From positions 1 to 62,155 of the forward strand of contig NZ_AWXW01000027.1 of assembly GCF_000496835.1 (NCBI RefSeq): a DNA stretch of 62,155 nt. Reading direction: 5' to 3'. Every line of letters begins with the position of its first letter. Position 1 is the stretch's first letter. The notes beneath the pieces were generated by a model. That model was not told the DNA's origin. It was given only the letters and a program-made list of their open reading frames with translations, and searched no databases. Position numbers and translations under genes: made by a program. The stretch comes from Thalassobacillus devorans MSP14. GTDB lineage: Bacteria; Bacillota; Bacilli; Bacillales; Halobacillaceae. This document shows positions 44,085 to 54,880 of the stretch, one piece after another.

Positions 44085-44525
44085 ATGAAACTACATGAAT
44101 TGAAGCCATCAAAAGGTGCTCGTAAAGAACGTAACCGTGTCGGACGCGGAATGGCTACAGGGAATGGTAAAACTTCCGGACGTGGTCATAAAGGACAAAA
44201 AGCTCGTTCCGGCGGTGGTACTCGTCCAGGGTTCGAAGGTGGACAAATGCCATTGTTCCAACGTCTTCCTAAGCGTGGATTCACTAACATCCATCGTAAG
44301 GAACTCGCTATCGTAAACCTTGATGCACTTAATCGCTTTGATGAAGGCACAGAGGTTACTCCTGAGCTTTTACTTGAAACTGGCGTGGTAAGTAATGAAA
44401 AAGCTGGTATCAAGATTCTTGGTAACGGATCAATCGAGAAAAAACTTACAGTAAAAGCTCACAAGTTCTCTGCTTCAGCTAAAGAAGCAATTGAAGCAGC
44501 GGGCGGTCAAACTGAGGTGATTTAA
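44085..44525 (+). CDS. rplO: 50S ribosomal protein L15
   Basis: L15 is a late 50S assembly protein. The 146-residue protein starts [20 protein letters not shown] and is glycine- and lysine-rich to about residue 60 ([20 protein letters not shown]). Its stop codon overlaps the secY start (TAATG), so translation is coupled. Confidence 0.98.
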   Translation: MKLHELKPSKGARKERNRVGRGMATGNGKTSGRGHKGQKARSGGGTRPGFEGGQMPLFQRLPKRGFTNIHRKELAIVNLDALNRFDEGTEVTPELLLETGVVSNEKAGIKILGNGSIEKKLTVKAHKFSASAKEAIEAAGGQTEVI

Positions 44526-45817
44526 TGTTCCGGACAATCTCCAATTTTATGCGCGTGGGTGATATTCGGCAAAAAATCATATTCACACTATTGATGTTGA
44601 TTGTATTCCGTTTTGGTACTTTTATCCCTGTCCCATTCACGGATAAAAACGCCATTAATTTTATGGATGAACAGAATGCCTTCGGGTTCCTGAATACTTT
44701 CGGGGGCGGTGCGTTACAGAACTTTTCCATTTTTGCTATGGGGATCATGCCCTACATTACTGCTTCCATCATCATGCAATTATTGCAGATGGATGTAGTT
44801 CCTAAGTTTGCGGAATGGAAGAAGCAAGGGGAAGTGGGCCGCCGGAAATTGGCTCAGTTCACCCGTTATGGAACCATCGTTCTGGCATTTATTCAGGCGA
44901 TCGGAATGTCGATCGGATTCAACGCTATGACGCAGGGGCAGTTAATCCAGAACCCTGGAGTAGGTAAGTTCCTTGTTATTGCGTTGGTACTGACCGGCGG
45001 TACGGCATTCTTGATGTGGCTTGGGGAACAAATCACTGCCAACGGAGTTGGAAACGGGATTTCCATCCTGATTTTTGCGGGTATCGTAGCTGCTATTCCC
45101 CAAGGTGTGAATCAGTTGTATGATAAGTACCTTGCTGATCCTGGTGAACAATTGTTTATCAACATCGTAATCATGGCAATCATTCTACTAGTAATCGTAG
45201 CTGTTGTAGTAGGAGTCATCTTCATTCAACAGGCACTACGTAAAATTCCAGTCCAATATGCCAAACGCCTTGTAAACCGTTCACCTGTAGGTGGTCACTC
45301 TACGCATTTGCCGATTAAAGTGAATGCGGCTGGGGTAATCCCGGTCATTTTTGCAATTTCCTTTATCATCGCTCCGCGTACTATTGCTGGATTCTTTGAA
45401 GGAAGTGAAGTTGCAAGCACGATTGAATATATTTTCAACTATCAAAACTGGCCTGGAATGGTCATTTATGTTGCTTTGATCATTGCCTTCACGTACTTCT
45501 ATACTTTTGTTCAAGTCAACCCTGAACAAATGGCAGAAAACTTGAAGAAGCAAGGCGGATATGTTCCTGGCATCCGGCCAGGACATAATACTGAAACTTA
45601 TTTGACACGAGTAATGTATCGTCTTACTTTCGTAGGCTCGATTTTCCTTGCTGCCGTATCGATTCTGCCGATCATACTTGGGTCATTGGCAAACCTGCCA
45701 CCTAGCATCCAAATTGGTGGTACCAGCTTACTCATCGTCGTAGGGGTTGCCCTTGAAATGATGAAACAGCTGGAAAGTCAATTAGTGAAACGTCACTATA
45801 AAGGTTTTATCAAATAA
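44525..45817 (+). CDS. secY: Preprotein translocase subunit SecY
   Basis: SecY is the protein-conducting channel, working with SecE (17587-17763) and SecA. The 430-residue protein has ten hydrophobic segments. Family motifs include GIMPYITASIIMQLL and the cytoplasmic loop KKQGGYVPGIRPG. It starts within the rplO stop and is followed 57 bases later by adk. Confidence 0.97.
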   Translation: MFRTISNFMRVGDIRQKIIFTLLMLIVFRFGTFIPVPFTDKNAINFMDEQNAFGFLNTFGGGALQNFSIFAMGIMPYITASIIMQLLQMDVVPKFAEWKKQGEVGRRKLAQFTRYGTIVLAFIQAIGMSIGFNAMTQGQLIQNPGVGKFLVIALVLTGGTAFLMWLGEQITANGVGNGISILIFAGIVAAIPQGVNQLYDKYLADPGEQLFINIVIMAIILLVIVAVVVGVIFIQQALRKIPVQYAKRLVNRSPVGGHSTHLPIKVNAAGVIPVIFAISFIIAPRTIAGFFEGSEVASTIEYIFNYQNWPGMVIYVALIIAFTYFYTFVQVNPEQMAENLKKQGGYVPGIRPGHNTETYLTRVMYRLTFVGSIFLAAVSILPIILGSLANLPPSIQIGGTSLLIVVGVALEMMKQLESQLVKRHYKGFIK

Positions 45818-45850
45818 ACATCCTGCGTGATTGTGATTGCATATGGATGA

Positions 45851-47271
<1,421 letters not shown>

Positions 47272-47287
47272 GTGAAGGTGATCGTGA

Positions 47288-47623
47288 TTGAACGAAACTG
47301 AGTCGAGTCCACGAATAGGTCAAGTTGTTCGTATTGTACAGGGACGTGAAGCAGAGCAGTATATGGTTGTCATCGGTTTACTTGACGATCGTTTTTTGCT
47401 GCTTGCTGATGGGGAGAAACGAAAGTTTGATCGACCAAAGAAAAAGAATCTGCAGCACGTGGAGCTGATGGATTTCGTTTCTCCAGAAGTCCAACACAGC
47501 CTTCTAGAAACTGGTCGCGTCACAAATGGTAAGCTGCGTTTTGCCGTAACCAAATTTATCAATGAAGTAGTGACTGATTTGAAGAAGGGAGATCAACTCG
47601 ATGGCGAAAGACGATGTAATTGA
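47288..47623 (+). CDS. KOW-domain RNA-binding protein (YbzG/L14e-like)
   Basis: The 111-residue protein begins with a KOW-like fold ([20 protein letters not shown], then [20 protein letters not shown]) similar to eukaryotic and archaeal L14e. In Bacillus a KOW gene occupies this site between map and infA. RNA binding is inferred; no function is proved. The start is probably TTG at 47288, 16 bases after map, with GAAGGTGA ahead. The last 23 bases overlap the start of infA, so the two are tightly coupled. Confidence 0.8.
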   Translation: MNETESSPRIGQVVRIVQGREAEQYMVVIGLLDDRFLLLADGEKRKFDRPKKKNLQHVELMDFVSPEVQHSLLETGRVTNGKLRFAVTKFINEVVTDLKKGDQLDGERRCN

Positions 47624-47819
47624 AGTGGAAGGGACCGTCGTTGAAACTCTACCGAACGCAATGTTTAAGGTAGAGCTTGAGAACGAACACACAGTTCTTG
47701 CACATGTTTCTGGTAAAATTCGCATGCATTTTATTCGAATCTTGCCTGGAGACAAAGTGACGGTTGAGCTTTCCCCATATGATTTGACAAGAGGACGAAT
47801 TACGTACCGTTATAAATAG
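47601..47819 (+). CDS. infA: Translation initiation factor IF-1
   Basis: IF-1 binds the 30S A site during initiation. The 72-residue protein has the S1/OB fold sequence [20 protein letters not shown] and [28 protein letters not shown] lies ahead of the ATG, inside the preceding KOW gene. Confidence 0.98.
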   Translation: MAKDDVIEVEGTVVETLPNAMFKVELENEHTVLAHVSGKIRMHFIRILPGDKVTVELSPYDLTRGRITYRYK

Positions 47820-47839
47820 CATGAAATGCTCCGATCTAA

Positions 47840-47968
<129 letters not shown>

Positions 47969-47992
47969 TTCTGAAGGAGGTGCACGTAACCT

Positions 47993-48358
47993 ATGGCACG
48001 TATTGCAGGTATTGATATTCCTCGTGACAAGCGCGTCGTTGTTTCTTTGACTTACATCTATGGCATTGGTAAATCCGCTGCTAAAGATGTGCTGGCAAAA
48101 GCCGGTGTTTCTGAAGATACCCGCGTCCGCGACTTGACTGAGGACGAACTAGCTAAAATCCGTAAAGCAATTGAAGACTATAACGTTGAAGGTGATCTTC
48201 GCCGTGAAGTTTCTCTTAACATCAAACGTTTGATTGAAATCGGTTCTTACCGTGGGATCCGCCATCGTCGCGGCCTTCCAGTACGCGGACAGAAGACGAA
48301 GAATAACTCCCGTACTCGTAAGGGACCACGTCGTACCGTTGCTAATAAACGTAAATAA
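47993..48358 (+). CDS. rpsM: 30S ribosomal protein S13
   Basis: S13 contacts P-site tRNA and forms bridges to the 50S. The 121-residue protein starts [20 protein letters not shown] and ends in a basic tail ([19 protein letters not shown]). GAAGGAGGTG lies ahead of the ATG. Confidence 0.98.
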   Translation: MARIAGIDIPRDKRVVVSLTYIYGIGKSAAKDVLAKAGVSEDTRVRDLTEDELAKIRKAIEDYNVEGDLRREVSLNIKRLIEIGSYRGIRHRRGLPVRGQKTKNNSRTRKGPRRTVANKRK

Positions 48359-48388
48359 TCGCTTGATAAAGGAGGTAAATACAACAAT

Positions 48389-48778
48389 ATGGCACGTAAA
48401 ACTAACACTCGTAAACGTCGTGTGAAAAAGAATATTGAGAGTGGTGTGGCTCATATCCGTTCCACTTTCAACAATACGATCGTTACTATCACCGATGTGC
48501 AAGGTAACGCAGTAAGCTGGAGCAGTGCTGGTTCCCTGGGTTTTAAGGGTTCTCGTAAATCTACTCCATTCGCTGCTCAAATGGCTTCTGAAGCTGCAGC
48601 TAAAGCAGCACAAGAGCATGGTTTGAAAACATTGGAAGTAACCGTTAAAGGCCCAGGTGCTGGACGTGAAGCTGCCATCCGTGCACTTCAGGCAGCAGGC
48701 TTGGAAGTCACAGCTATTCGTGATGTAACACCTGTACCTCACAATGGTTGCCGTCCGCCAAAACGTCGTCGTGTATAA
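48389..48778 (+). CDS. rpsK: 30S ribosomal protein S11
   Basis: S11 lies at the platform near the mRNA exit. The 129-residue protein shows [18 protein letters not shown] and the C-terminal [27 protein letters not shown] lies ahead of the ATG. A gap of 184 bases with a hairpin separates it from rpoA. Confidence 0.98.
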   Translation: MARKTNTRKRRVKKNIESGVAHIRSTFNNTIVTITDVQGNAVSWSSAGSLGFKGSRKSTPFAAQMASEAAAKAAQEHGLKTLEVTVKGPGAGREAAIRALQAAGLEVTAIRDVTPVPHNGCRPPKRRRV

Positions 48779-48904
48779 TTTTTCTGTATAGAATTTGTAA
48801 CCCTGTCTATAATGGGTTATGATAGCTATTTAACAGCAACGCATGTATAACTGATAATACGGAACGTTAATTGTTCTAAATCGGGGACTGCCTACCTGAG
48901 GAAT

Positions 48905-48931
48905 TTCGGTTAGACAGGAGGTCTAACCGAG
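48905..48931 (+). promoter_or_regulatory. Perfect hairpin in the rpoA leader
   Basis: TCGGTTAGAC (48906-48915) and GTCTAACCGA (48921-48930) form a 10-bp stem with a five-base AGGAG loop. No T-run follows. It ends about 32 bases before the rpoA start; its role is unknown. A TATAAT box lies upstream near 48809 but no convincing -35 was found. Confidence 0.6.
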
Positions 48932-48962
48932 GTTTCGACGTTTTGAAGGAGGGTTTTGTTTA

Positions 48963-49907
48963 ATGATCGAAATTGAAAAGCCGAAAATTGAAACGGTTGA
49001 GATCAGCGATGACGCCACTTTTGGGAAATTCGTTGTCGAACCGCTCGAACGCGGGTATGGTACAACACTAGGTAACTCCTTACGTCGTATCCTACTATCC
49101 TCGCTTCCTGGCGCTGCTGTCACATCTGTTCAGATGGAAGGGGCTCTTCATGAGTTCTCCACTATTGATGGGGTTGTAGAAGATGTTACCACTATCATTC
49201 TGAACCTGAAGCAGTTGGCTCTGAAGATTTATTCTGATGAGGAAAAGACTTTAGAAATTGATGTACAGGGTGAAGGGAAAGTAACTGCTGCTGACATTAC
49301 GCATGATAGTGATATCGAGGTATTAAATCCTGATCTTCATATTGCAACGCTTGGTCCGAATGCCAACCTGCAAATGCGTATCACAGCTGAACGTGGTAGG
49401 GGATATCGCCCGGCAGAGGGGAACAACCACGAAGATTTACCCATCGGAGTCATTCCTGTTGATTCCATCTTCACACCAGTGTCACGTGTAACTTACCAGG
49501 TGGAAAATACACGTGTCGGTCAGTCTGCAAACTTTGATAAGCTTACGCTTGATGTATGGACAGATGGAAGCATCCGTCCAGAAGAGGCTGTATCTCTAGG
49601 TGCTAAAGTCTATATGGAACACCTCAATATCTTTGTAGGCCTGACTGATGAAGCTCAAAAAGCGGAAATCATGGTTGAGAAAGAAGAGGACCAAAAAGAA
49701 AAAGTGCTTGAGATGACTATTGAAGAACTTGATTTGTCTGTACGTTCTTATAATTGTCTGAAACGTGCTGGAATCAATACAGTCCAGGAACTGGCTCATA
49801 AGTCAGAAGAAGACATGATGAAGGTTCGTAACCTCGGGCGTAAGTCGCTTGAAGAAGTAAAATACAAGTTAGATGAACTCGGACTTGGTCTAAGAAAAGA
49901 CGATTGA
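48963..49907 (+). CDS. rpoA: DNA-directed RNA polymerase subunit alpha
   Basis: RpoA dimerises to start polymerase assembly. The 314-residue protein has the N-terminal domain ([20 protein letters not shown]) and the C-terminal helix-hairpin-helix domain ([20 protein letters not shown]) that binds UP elements and activators. GAAGGAGGG lies ahead of the ATG. It is followed by rplQ, as in Bacillus. Confidence 0.98.
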   Translation: MIEIEKPKIETVEISDDATFGKFVVEPLERGYGTTLGNSLRRILLSSLPGAAVTSVQMEGALHEFSTIDGVVEDVTTIILNLKQLALKIYSDEEKTLEIDVQGEGKVTAADITHDSDIEVLNPDLHIATLGPNANLQMRITAERGRGYRPAEGNNHEDLPIGVIPVDSIFTPVSRVTYQVENTRVGQSANFDKLTLDVWTDGSIRPEEAVSLGAKVYMEHLNIFVGLTDEAQKAEIMVEKEEDQKEKVLEMTIEELDLSVRSYNCLKRAGINTVQELAHKSEEDMMKVRNLGRKSLEEVKYKLDELGLGLRKDD

Positions 49908-49953
49908 TCGATAGATTGCATCTAAGAGAGTCCAAACAAGGGAGGGATAATCA

Positions 49954-50313
49954 ATGGCTAGAAAATTGGGTCGTACTACAGATCAGCGCTTAGCGTTGCT
50001 GCGCAACCTGGCGACAGATCTAATTATCCATGAACGTATTGAAACGACTGAAGCAAAAGCAAAAGAGCTTCGTTCTGTCGTGGACAAAATGATCACACTT
50101 GGCAAGCGTGGAGACCTGCACGCTCGTCGTCAAGCAGAAGCGTATCTATACAGTGCTTCAGCTGATGAAGAAGGGGATCAGTCAGCACTACAAAAACTAT
50201 TCTCTGACATCGCTCCGCGCTATGAGGATCGTCAAGGTGGTTACACTCGTGTCCTGAAACTTGGCGAACGTCAAGGAGATGGCGCGAAAATGGCGATCAT
50301 TGAATTAGTTTAA
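49954..50313 (+). CDS. rplQ: 50S ribosomal protein L17
   Basis: L17 lies at the base of the 50S near the tunnel exit. The 119-residue protein starts [20 protein letters not shown] and has the typical C-terminal segment [20 protein letters not shown]. It is the last gene of the S10-spc-alpha run and a terminator follows. Confidence 0.98.
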   Translation: MARKLGRTTDQRLALLRNLATDLIIHERIETTEAKAKELRSVVDKMITLGKRGDLHARRQAEAYLYSASADEEGDQSALQKLFSDIAPRYEDRQGGYTRVLKLGERQGDGAKMAIIELV

Positions 50314-50324
50314 TGAATAACAAG

Positions 50325-50388
50325 GGTGCAAAAGGGCAGGACGGAATCTCAGCTAGAGGTTGGTTCCAGCCCTTTTTTGTTTTGCACC
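50325..50388 (+). terminator. Terminator after rplQ
   Basis: AAAAGGGC (50330-50337) pairs with GCCCTTTT (50369-50376), and the outer GGTGCAAAA (50325-50333) can pair with TTTTGCACC (50380-50388). The T-run lies between, so the stem can work in both directions. Confidence 0.87.
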
Positions 50389-50397
50389 ATTACAGGA

Positions 50398-50447
50398 ATT
50401 TCCCGATCTTCCAAGGAAATCAGACATTATTTCCGGGGAAATAATGT
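50398..50447. promoter_or_regulatory. Doubled inverted repeat before ecfA1
   Basis: A perfect 11-bp inverted repeat, ACATTATTTCC (50424-50434) and GGAAATAATGT (50437-50447), is split by two bases. Just upstream is a second ATTTCC (50398-50403) and GGAAAT (50415-50420) pair. There is no T-run, so an operator or mRNA structure is more likely than a terminator. Confidence 0.6.
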
Positions 50448-50473
50448 ATTAGCCGAGCAGAGGGGGAGAAAGT

Positions 50474-51310
50474 TTGTCGCACTTTATCGAGTTTAGAAAT
50501 GTATCTTTCCGTTATAGAGAAGACCAGCCGTGGGTATTGGTAAATGTAAGCTTTACCGTCCAGGCGGATGAATGGTTAGCAATCATCGGTCATAATGGTT
50601 CAGGAAAATCAACGATAGCTAAGTTAATGAATGGTCTTCTCTTGCCCCAACAAGGAGAAATATTTGTAGACGGAATAGCAGTCAATGAGGAATCAATCTG
50701 GGATATACGAAAAAGAGTCGGGATGGTGTTTCAAAACCCTGATAATCAATTTGTTGGTACGACGGTAAGGGATGACGTGGCCTTCGGTATGGAGAATCAC
50801 GGATTGCCCCGGCAATTGATGTTAAAAAGAGTCCAAAGCAGCTTAGCAGCTGTTGGCATGAGTGATTATCAGGCCCATGAACCTCACCGCCTTTCTGGCG
50901 GGCAAAAACAGCGTATAGCGATAGCTAGTGTTTTGGCAGTTGCTCCTCAGCTGATTATTCTTGATGAAGCGACTGCTATGCTTGACCCAAAAGGAAGACT
51001 GGAAATTATGGAGACGATCAGACAGGTGCAGGAAACTCAGGACCTTTCTTTAATCACAATTACCCATGACCTGAAAGAAGTAATAAAAGCGGATCGAGTA
51101 TTAGTCATGAATCAAGGACGGACATGGCTGGAGGGTACTCCTCGAGAGGTTTTTGCAGCGAAAGATGCTTTAAGGGATATTGGCTTAGATACTCCTTTTG
51201 TGACCAAACTGGCTGCTGAATTGACTGCGGCCGGTTTAACGATACAGCGTGAGCCACTTAATCACCAGGAGTTATTGGAGGAATTATGGACATTACATTC
51301 AAAGATGTAA
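50474..51310 (+). CDS. ecfA1: Energy-coupling factor transporter ATPase EcfA1
   Basis: EcfA1 is one ATPase of the shared ECF module that powers vitamin uptake with separate substrate-binding S proteins. The 278-residue protein has Walker [10 protein letters not shown] near residue 40, a Q-loop ([16 protein letters not shown]), signature LSGGQKQR, Walker [14 protein letters not shown] and the H-loop THD. The start is TTG at 50474 after GGGGGAGA. It overlaps ecfA2 by 25 bases. No S component lies nearby, as expected for a group II ECF system. Confidence 0.95.
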   Translation: MSHFIEFRNVSFRYREDQPWVLVNVSFTVQADEWLAIIGHNGSGKSTIAKLMNGLLLPQQGEIFVDGIAVNEESIWDIRKRVGMVFQNPDNQFVGTTVRDDVAFGMENHGLPRQLMLKRVQSSLAAVGMSDYQAHEPHRLSGGQKQRIAIASVLAVAPQLIILDEATAMLDPKGRLEIMETIRQVQETQDLSLITITHDLKEVIKADRVLVMNQGRTWLEGTPREVFAAKDALRDIGLDTPFVTKLAAELTAAGLTIQREPLNHQELLEELWTLHSKM

Positions 51311-52149
51311 GTTATATTTATCAACCCAATACGCCGTTTGAGCATCGCGCTTTAAGTAATCTATCGTTTCACATCAGGTCAGGCTCTTTTGTGGCGGTTA
51401 TTGGGCACACAGGCTCTGGCAAATCTACCCTGCTTCAGCATTTGAATGGTCTTTTGCGTCCAACGGCAGGTGAAGTCGACATTGGCAGTTACAAAATAAG
51501 TGCTGAGGGGAAAACGAAAGATATAAAAAGTTTGCGTGAAAAGGCAGGCGTTGTCTTCCAATATCCTGAGCACCAATTATTTGAGGAAACCGTCGAGAAA
51601 GATATCGGATTCGGACCGCTTAACTTTCATGTTGAACAAGAAGAGATCAAGCGGAGAACTCAAGAAGCGATTGAGGCTGTTAATTTGCCAGAGGAACTTT
51701 TACAACGTTCTCCTTTCGACTTAAGTGGGGGGCAAATGAGGAGAGTAGCTATAGCGGGAGTATTAGCTATGGAGCCGGAAGTATTAGTATTAGATGAGCC
51801 CACAGCAGGTCTGGATCCTCGCGGTCAAAGGGAAATTATGGATATGTTCTCTGCTCTTCACAAGGAAAAGAAACTTACTACCGTCCTTGTTACTCATAGC
51901 ATGGAAGATGCACTTCGTTATGCTGATCATATCATTATTTTGAAGGATGGCAGAAAGCATATGGAGGGGCCTCCTTTAGAAGTTTTAGTACGTAAGGAAG
52001 AGTTGGAACAGGTGCAATTGGATGTTCCGGAAGTCATCCAATTTTTAAGTGGAGTCGAAGAGAAATTGGGATATTCAATCTCCTATCATAATCAGGACAT
52101 AGCACAATTAGCAAAGGAATTGGTTGCTATGGTAAAAGGGGGGAGATGA
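51286..52149 (+). CDS. ecfA2: Energy-coupling factor transporter ATPase EcfA2
   Basis: EcfA2 pairs with EcfA1. The 287-residue protein has Walker [10 protein letters not shown] near residue 40, Q-loop [16 protein letters not shown], signature LSGGQMRR, Walker [14 protein letters not shown] and the H-loop THS. The ATG at 51286 lies inside ecfA1 with GGAGGA ahead. Its stop is close to the ecfT start. The downstream half (residues 230-287) is the C-terminal domain typical of EcfA. Confidence 0.95.
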   Translation: MDITFKDVSYIYQPNTPFEHRALSNLSFHIRSGSFVAVIGHTGSGKSTLLQHLNGLLRPTAGEVDIGSYKISAEGKTKDIKSLREKAGVVFQYPEHQLFEETVEKDIGFGPLNFHVEQEEIKRRTQEAIEAVNLPEELLQRSPFDLSGGQMRRVAIAGVLAMEPEVLVLDEPTAGLDPRGQREIMDMFSALHKEKKLTTVLVTHSMEDALRYADHIIILKDGRKHMEGPPLEVLVRKEELEQVQLDVPEVIQFLSGVEEKLGYSISYHNQDIAQLAKELVAMVKGGR

Positions 52150-52151
52150 CC

Positions 52152-52949
52152 ATGAGTAGCAGTATGATCATTGGTCAATATGTACCCGGGAATTCCGTTA
52201 TTCATCGTCTTGACCCCAGGACGAAAATCGCTATCATTTTTTTCTTTGTGCTGATCGTATTCTTTGCTAATTCTGTTATGAGTTATGGGCTGCTTACCTT
52301 ATTTGCGGCAGGGAGCGCCATTTCCACTAAAATACCGGCAAACTATTTAATCAAAGGCCTGCTGCCGGTTTGGTTTTTGATTGTATTTACTTTTCTATTG
52401 CATTTATTCGTCACTAAAGAGGGAGAGGTATTTTTCAGTTTTCTTTCTTTTGAGTTTTATACGGGTGGACTTATTCAAGGTTTAGCTATTTCCCTGCGTT
52501 TCTTTTTGTTGATTTTAGTGACCTCGCTGCTTACCTTAACCACAACTCCCATTGAAATTACGGATGCAATTGAAAGTATGTTAGGACCTTTGAAAAAAAT
52601 ACGCTTTCCTGTCCATGAGCTTGCATTGATGATGTCGATTTCGCTCCGGTTCATCCCCACTTTGATGCAAGAAACAGAAAAGATATCAAAGGCGCAGGCA
52701 TCTCGCGGGGTCGACTTTCGAACAGGTCCTGTCAAAGAACGTATCAAAGCTGTAGTACCACTGCTTGTCCCGTTGTTTGTCAGTGCGTTTAAACGGGCTG
52801 AGGAACTAGCCATGGCAATGGAAGCAAGGGGGTATCAGGGTGGTGAAGGAAGGACGAAACTGAGGGAGCTGCATACCGGCAGGCTGGATATTTATGCGTA
52901 TTTTTTGTTTGTCCTTGTTATCATAGGTTTATTTATAACCCGATCCTAG
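52152..52949 (+). CDS. ecfT: Energy-coupling factor transporter transmembrane protein EcfT
   Basis: EcfT is the membrane scaffold that joins the ATPases to the S component. The 265-residue protein has several hydrophobic segments and the two coupling motifs with the XRG pattern: AQASRGVDF near residue 183 and MEARGYQGG near residue 223. The ATG at 52152 is preferred over one at 52146 because GGGGGGAG (52138-52145) is better spaced. It is followed 15 bases later by truA. Confidence 0.93.
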   Translation: MSSSMIIGQYVPGNSVIHRLDPRTKIAIIFFFVLIVFFANSVMSYGLLTLFAAGSAISTKIPANYLIKGLLPVWFLIVFTFLLHLFVTKEGEVFFSFLSFEFYTGGLIQGLAISLRFFLLILVTSLLTLTTTPIEITDAIESMLGPLKKIRFPVHELALMMSISLRFIPTLMQETEKISKAQASRGVDFRTGPVKERIKAVVPLLVPLFVSAFKRAEELAMAMEARGYQGGEGRTKLRELHTGRLDIYAYFLFVLVIIGLFITRS

Positions 52950-52964
52950 GATGGAGGAAGCTTT

Positions 52965-53705
52965 ATGCAAAAGGTGAAGTGCATCATCCAATACGATGGA
53001 ACAGCGTTCGCGGGCTATCAAGTGCAGCCGAATGGCCGTACCATCCAGGCTGAAATCGAAGCTGCGTTAAAGAAAATGCATAAAGGTGAAGTGGTGAAAG
53101 TTATTGCTTCTGGCCGTACTGATGCAGGTGTCCACGCGGTCGGTCAGGTTATTCATTTTACCTCTGACCTTGATATTCCGCTGAATGGCTGGAAGCGGGC
53201 GTTGACTGCCATGCTTCCAGCAGATATCTGTGTAGCTGATGTTGATTATGCAGATGCTGAATTCCATGCACGCTATGATACTACCGGAAAAGAATACCGC
53301 TATAAGGTGTTGAACCAAAAGGAAGCAGATCTATTCCGTCGTCATTACAGTTATCACGTACCAAAGCCACTAAATATTGAAGCGATGAGAAAAGCATGTG
53401 GCTATTTGAAAGGAGAACATGATTTTACTTCTTTTTGTTCAGCACGAACAACGGTCAAAGGTGATAAAATAAGGACGATTACCAAAGCGGATATTGTTGT
53501 CGAAGGAAATGAGCTTACATTCATTTTCCTAGGCAATGGTTTTCTTTACAATATGGTCCGGATTCTTGTTGGCACATTACTGGAAATCGGTAATGGAGAA
53601 CATGCCCCTGAAGAGGTTAAGGATATGCTTCGTGCTAAAGACCGAAGTGCTGCAGGGAAAACAGCGCCGCCCCATGGCTTATTTTTATGGAAAGTCTTTT
53701 ACTAA
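52965..53705 (+). CDS. truA: tRNA pseudouridine(38-40) synthase TruA
   Basis: TruA makes pseudouridine at tRNA positions 38, 39 and 40. The 246-residue protein has the catalytic aspartate in ASGRTDAGVHAVGQV near residue 52, and the family motifs YDGTAFAGYQVQ and GNGFLYNMVRILVGTL. It follows ecfT by 15 bases, the same order as in B. subtilis. Confidence 0.96.
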   Translation: MQKVKCIIQYDGTAFAGYQVQPNGRTIQAEIEAALKKMHKGEVVKVIASGRTDAGVHAVGQVIHFTSDLDIPLNGWKRALTAMLPADICVADVDYADAEFHARYDTTGKEYRYKVLNQKEADLFRRHYSYHVPKPLNIEAMRKACGYLKGEHDFTSFCSARTTVKGDKIRTITKADIVVEGNELTFIFLGNGFLYNMVRILVGTLLEIGNGEHAPEEVKDMLRAKDRSAAGKTAPPHGLFLWKVFY

Positions 53706-53758
53706 AAATGATTTAAATAGAATTTATAAAAAACAACTGTCCCTGGTGTAACATTTGC

Positions 53759-53786
53759 TTGACATTAAGGGTGTAAGTATTATAAT
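53759..53786 (+). promoter_or_regulatory. rplM promoter
   Basis: TTGACA (53759-53764) and TATAAT (53781-53786) are 16 bases apart, ahead of the L13 leader. Confidence 0.83.
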
Positions 53787-53799
53787 ATGTTCTATGGCA

Positions 53800-53894
53800 T
53801 TTTATTTCTATACCACGATTAGCCCCGGAAACTAATCGTATCGAGATAAATGAAGCTCTGTGAAACATTTAAACAATTCAGGAGGGAAACCGAC
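53800..53894 (+). ncRNA. Ribosomal protein L13 leader
   Basis: The 5' region of rplM contains the hairpin ACGATTAG (53815-53822) and CTAATCGT (53832-53839) with a CCCCGGAAA loop, the core of the Firmicute L13 leader. The L13 protein is thought to bind this RNA to limit its own synthesis. No intrinsic terminator was seen. Confidence 0.78.
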
Positions 53895-54332
53895 ATGCGC
53901 ACAACTTTCATGGCTAATGAAGGTAACGTTGAACGTAAATGGTATGTTGTGGATGCAGAAGGCAAAACACTTGGTCGTCTATCAAGTGAAGTAGCTGCTA
54001 TCCTACGCGGTAAGCATAAACCAACTTATACACCGCACTTTGACACTGGTGATCACGTAATTATCGTCAATGCAGAAAAAATCGAACTTTCAGGTAAGAA
54101 ACTTAACGATAAAATTTACTACCGTCACACAAATCATGTAGGCGGCTTGAAATCCCGTACAGCTAACGAAATGCGTACAAAATACCCTGAGCAAATGCTT
54201 GAAATTGCAATCAAGGGTATGCTGCCTAAAGGAAGCCTGGGACGTAAAATGGGTAAGAAGCTTCACGTGTATGCTGGCCCAGAGCACAAGCACGAAGCAC
54301 AACAACCAGAAGTTTACGAACTTCGCGGATAA
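53895..54332 (+). CDS. rplM: 50S ribosomal protein L13
   Basis: L13 is an early 50S assembly protein. The 145-residue protein starts [20 protein letters not shown] and shows [20 protein letters not shown] and [20 protein letters not shown]. The ATG at 53895 follows AGGAGGG; an in-frame start at 53850 lies in the leader and is rejected. rpsI follows after 19 bases. Confidence 0.98.
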   Translation: MRTTFMANEGNVERKWYVVDAEGKTLGRLSSEVAAILRGKHKPTYTPHFDTGDHVIIVNAEKIELSGKKLNDKIYYRHTNHVGGLKSRTANEMRTKYPEQMLEIAIKGMLPKGSLGRKMGKKLHVYAGPEHKHEAQQPEVYELRG

Positions 54333-54351
54333 TCTAAGGAGGTAATGAAGA

Positions 54352-54744
54352 GTGGCACAAGTACAATACAACGGTACTGGACGTCGTAAAAAGTCAACTG
54401 CACGTGTACGCCTTGTTCCTGGTAACGGTCGTGTAGTAGTCAACAACCGTGACGCGGAAGACTACTTCCCGTATGAAACCCTTCGTACAATTCTAAAGCA
54501 GCCTCTTGCTGTTACAGAAACTGAAGGTAACTATGATGTATATGTAAACGTTGATGGTGGTGGATTCACCGGCCAGGCTGGTGCTGTCCGTCATGGTATC
54601 GCTCGTGCACTATTACAAGCGGACCCTGACTACCGTACACCATTGAAGCGTGAAGGTCTATTGACACGTGACAGCCGCATGAAAGAGCGTAAGAAATACG
54701 GTCTTAAAGGCGCACGTCGTGCACCACAGTTCTCTAAGCGTTAA
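54352..54744 (+). CDS. rpsI: 30S ribosomal protein S9
   Basis: S9 has a C-terminal tail that touches P-site tRNA. The 130-residue protein starts (GTG) [20 protein letters not shown] and ends [10 protein letters not shown], the conserved tail. AAGGAGG lies ahead. A near-perfect terminator follows. Confidence 0.98.
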   Translation: MAQVQYNGTGRRKKSTARVRLVPGNGRVVVNNRDAEDYFPYETLRTILKQPLAVTETEGNYDVYVNVDGGGFTGQAGAVRHGIARALLQADPDYRTPLKREGLLTRDSRMKERKKYGLKGARRAPQFSKR

Positions 54745-54758
54745 TTATTTTATATTCC

Positions 54759-54797
54759 AAAAAGACTTCCAACCAGCTGGTTGGAAGTCTTTTTTTA
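54759..54797. terminator. Terminator after rpsI
   Basis: AAAAGACTTCCAACC pairs with GGTTGGAAGTCTTTT around an AGCT centre, with extra T residues. The stem is nearly symmetrical, with A-rich and T-rich flanks, and may also end the converging minus-strand gene. Confidence 0.93.
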
Positions 54798-54798
54798 C

Positions 54799-54880
54799 TG
54801 TCTGGGAATTTATATAATTTAATGATTGTGGATAACATTTAGTAGTAGGCTGCATCCAGCTCCAGCGCCTATCCCTCCTC
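54799..54880 (+). repeat. Truncated copy of the composite intergenic repeat
   Basis: This stretch matches 59634-59717: both run GTCT(G/A)GGAA, an A/T-rich part, then TCCAGCT(C/T)CAGCGCCTA and a C-rich CTCG end. The match stops near 54880, while the other copy continues for about 350 bases. The stop codon and last codons of the minus-strand gene lie inside it. Confidence 0.8.
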
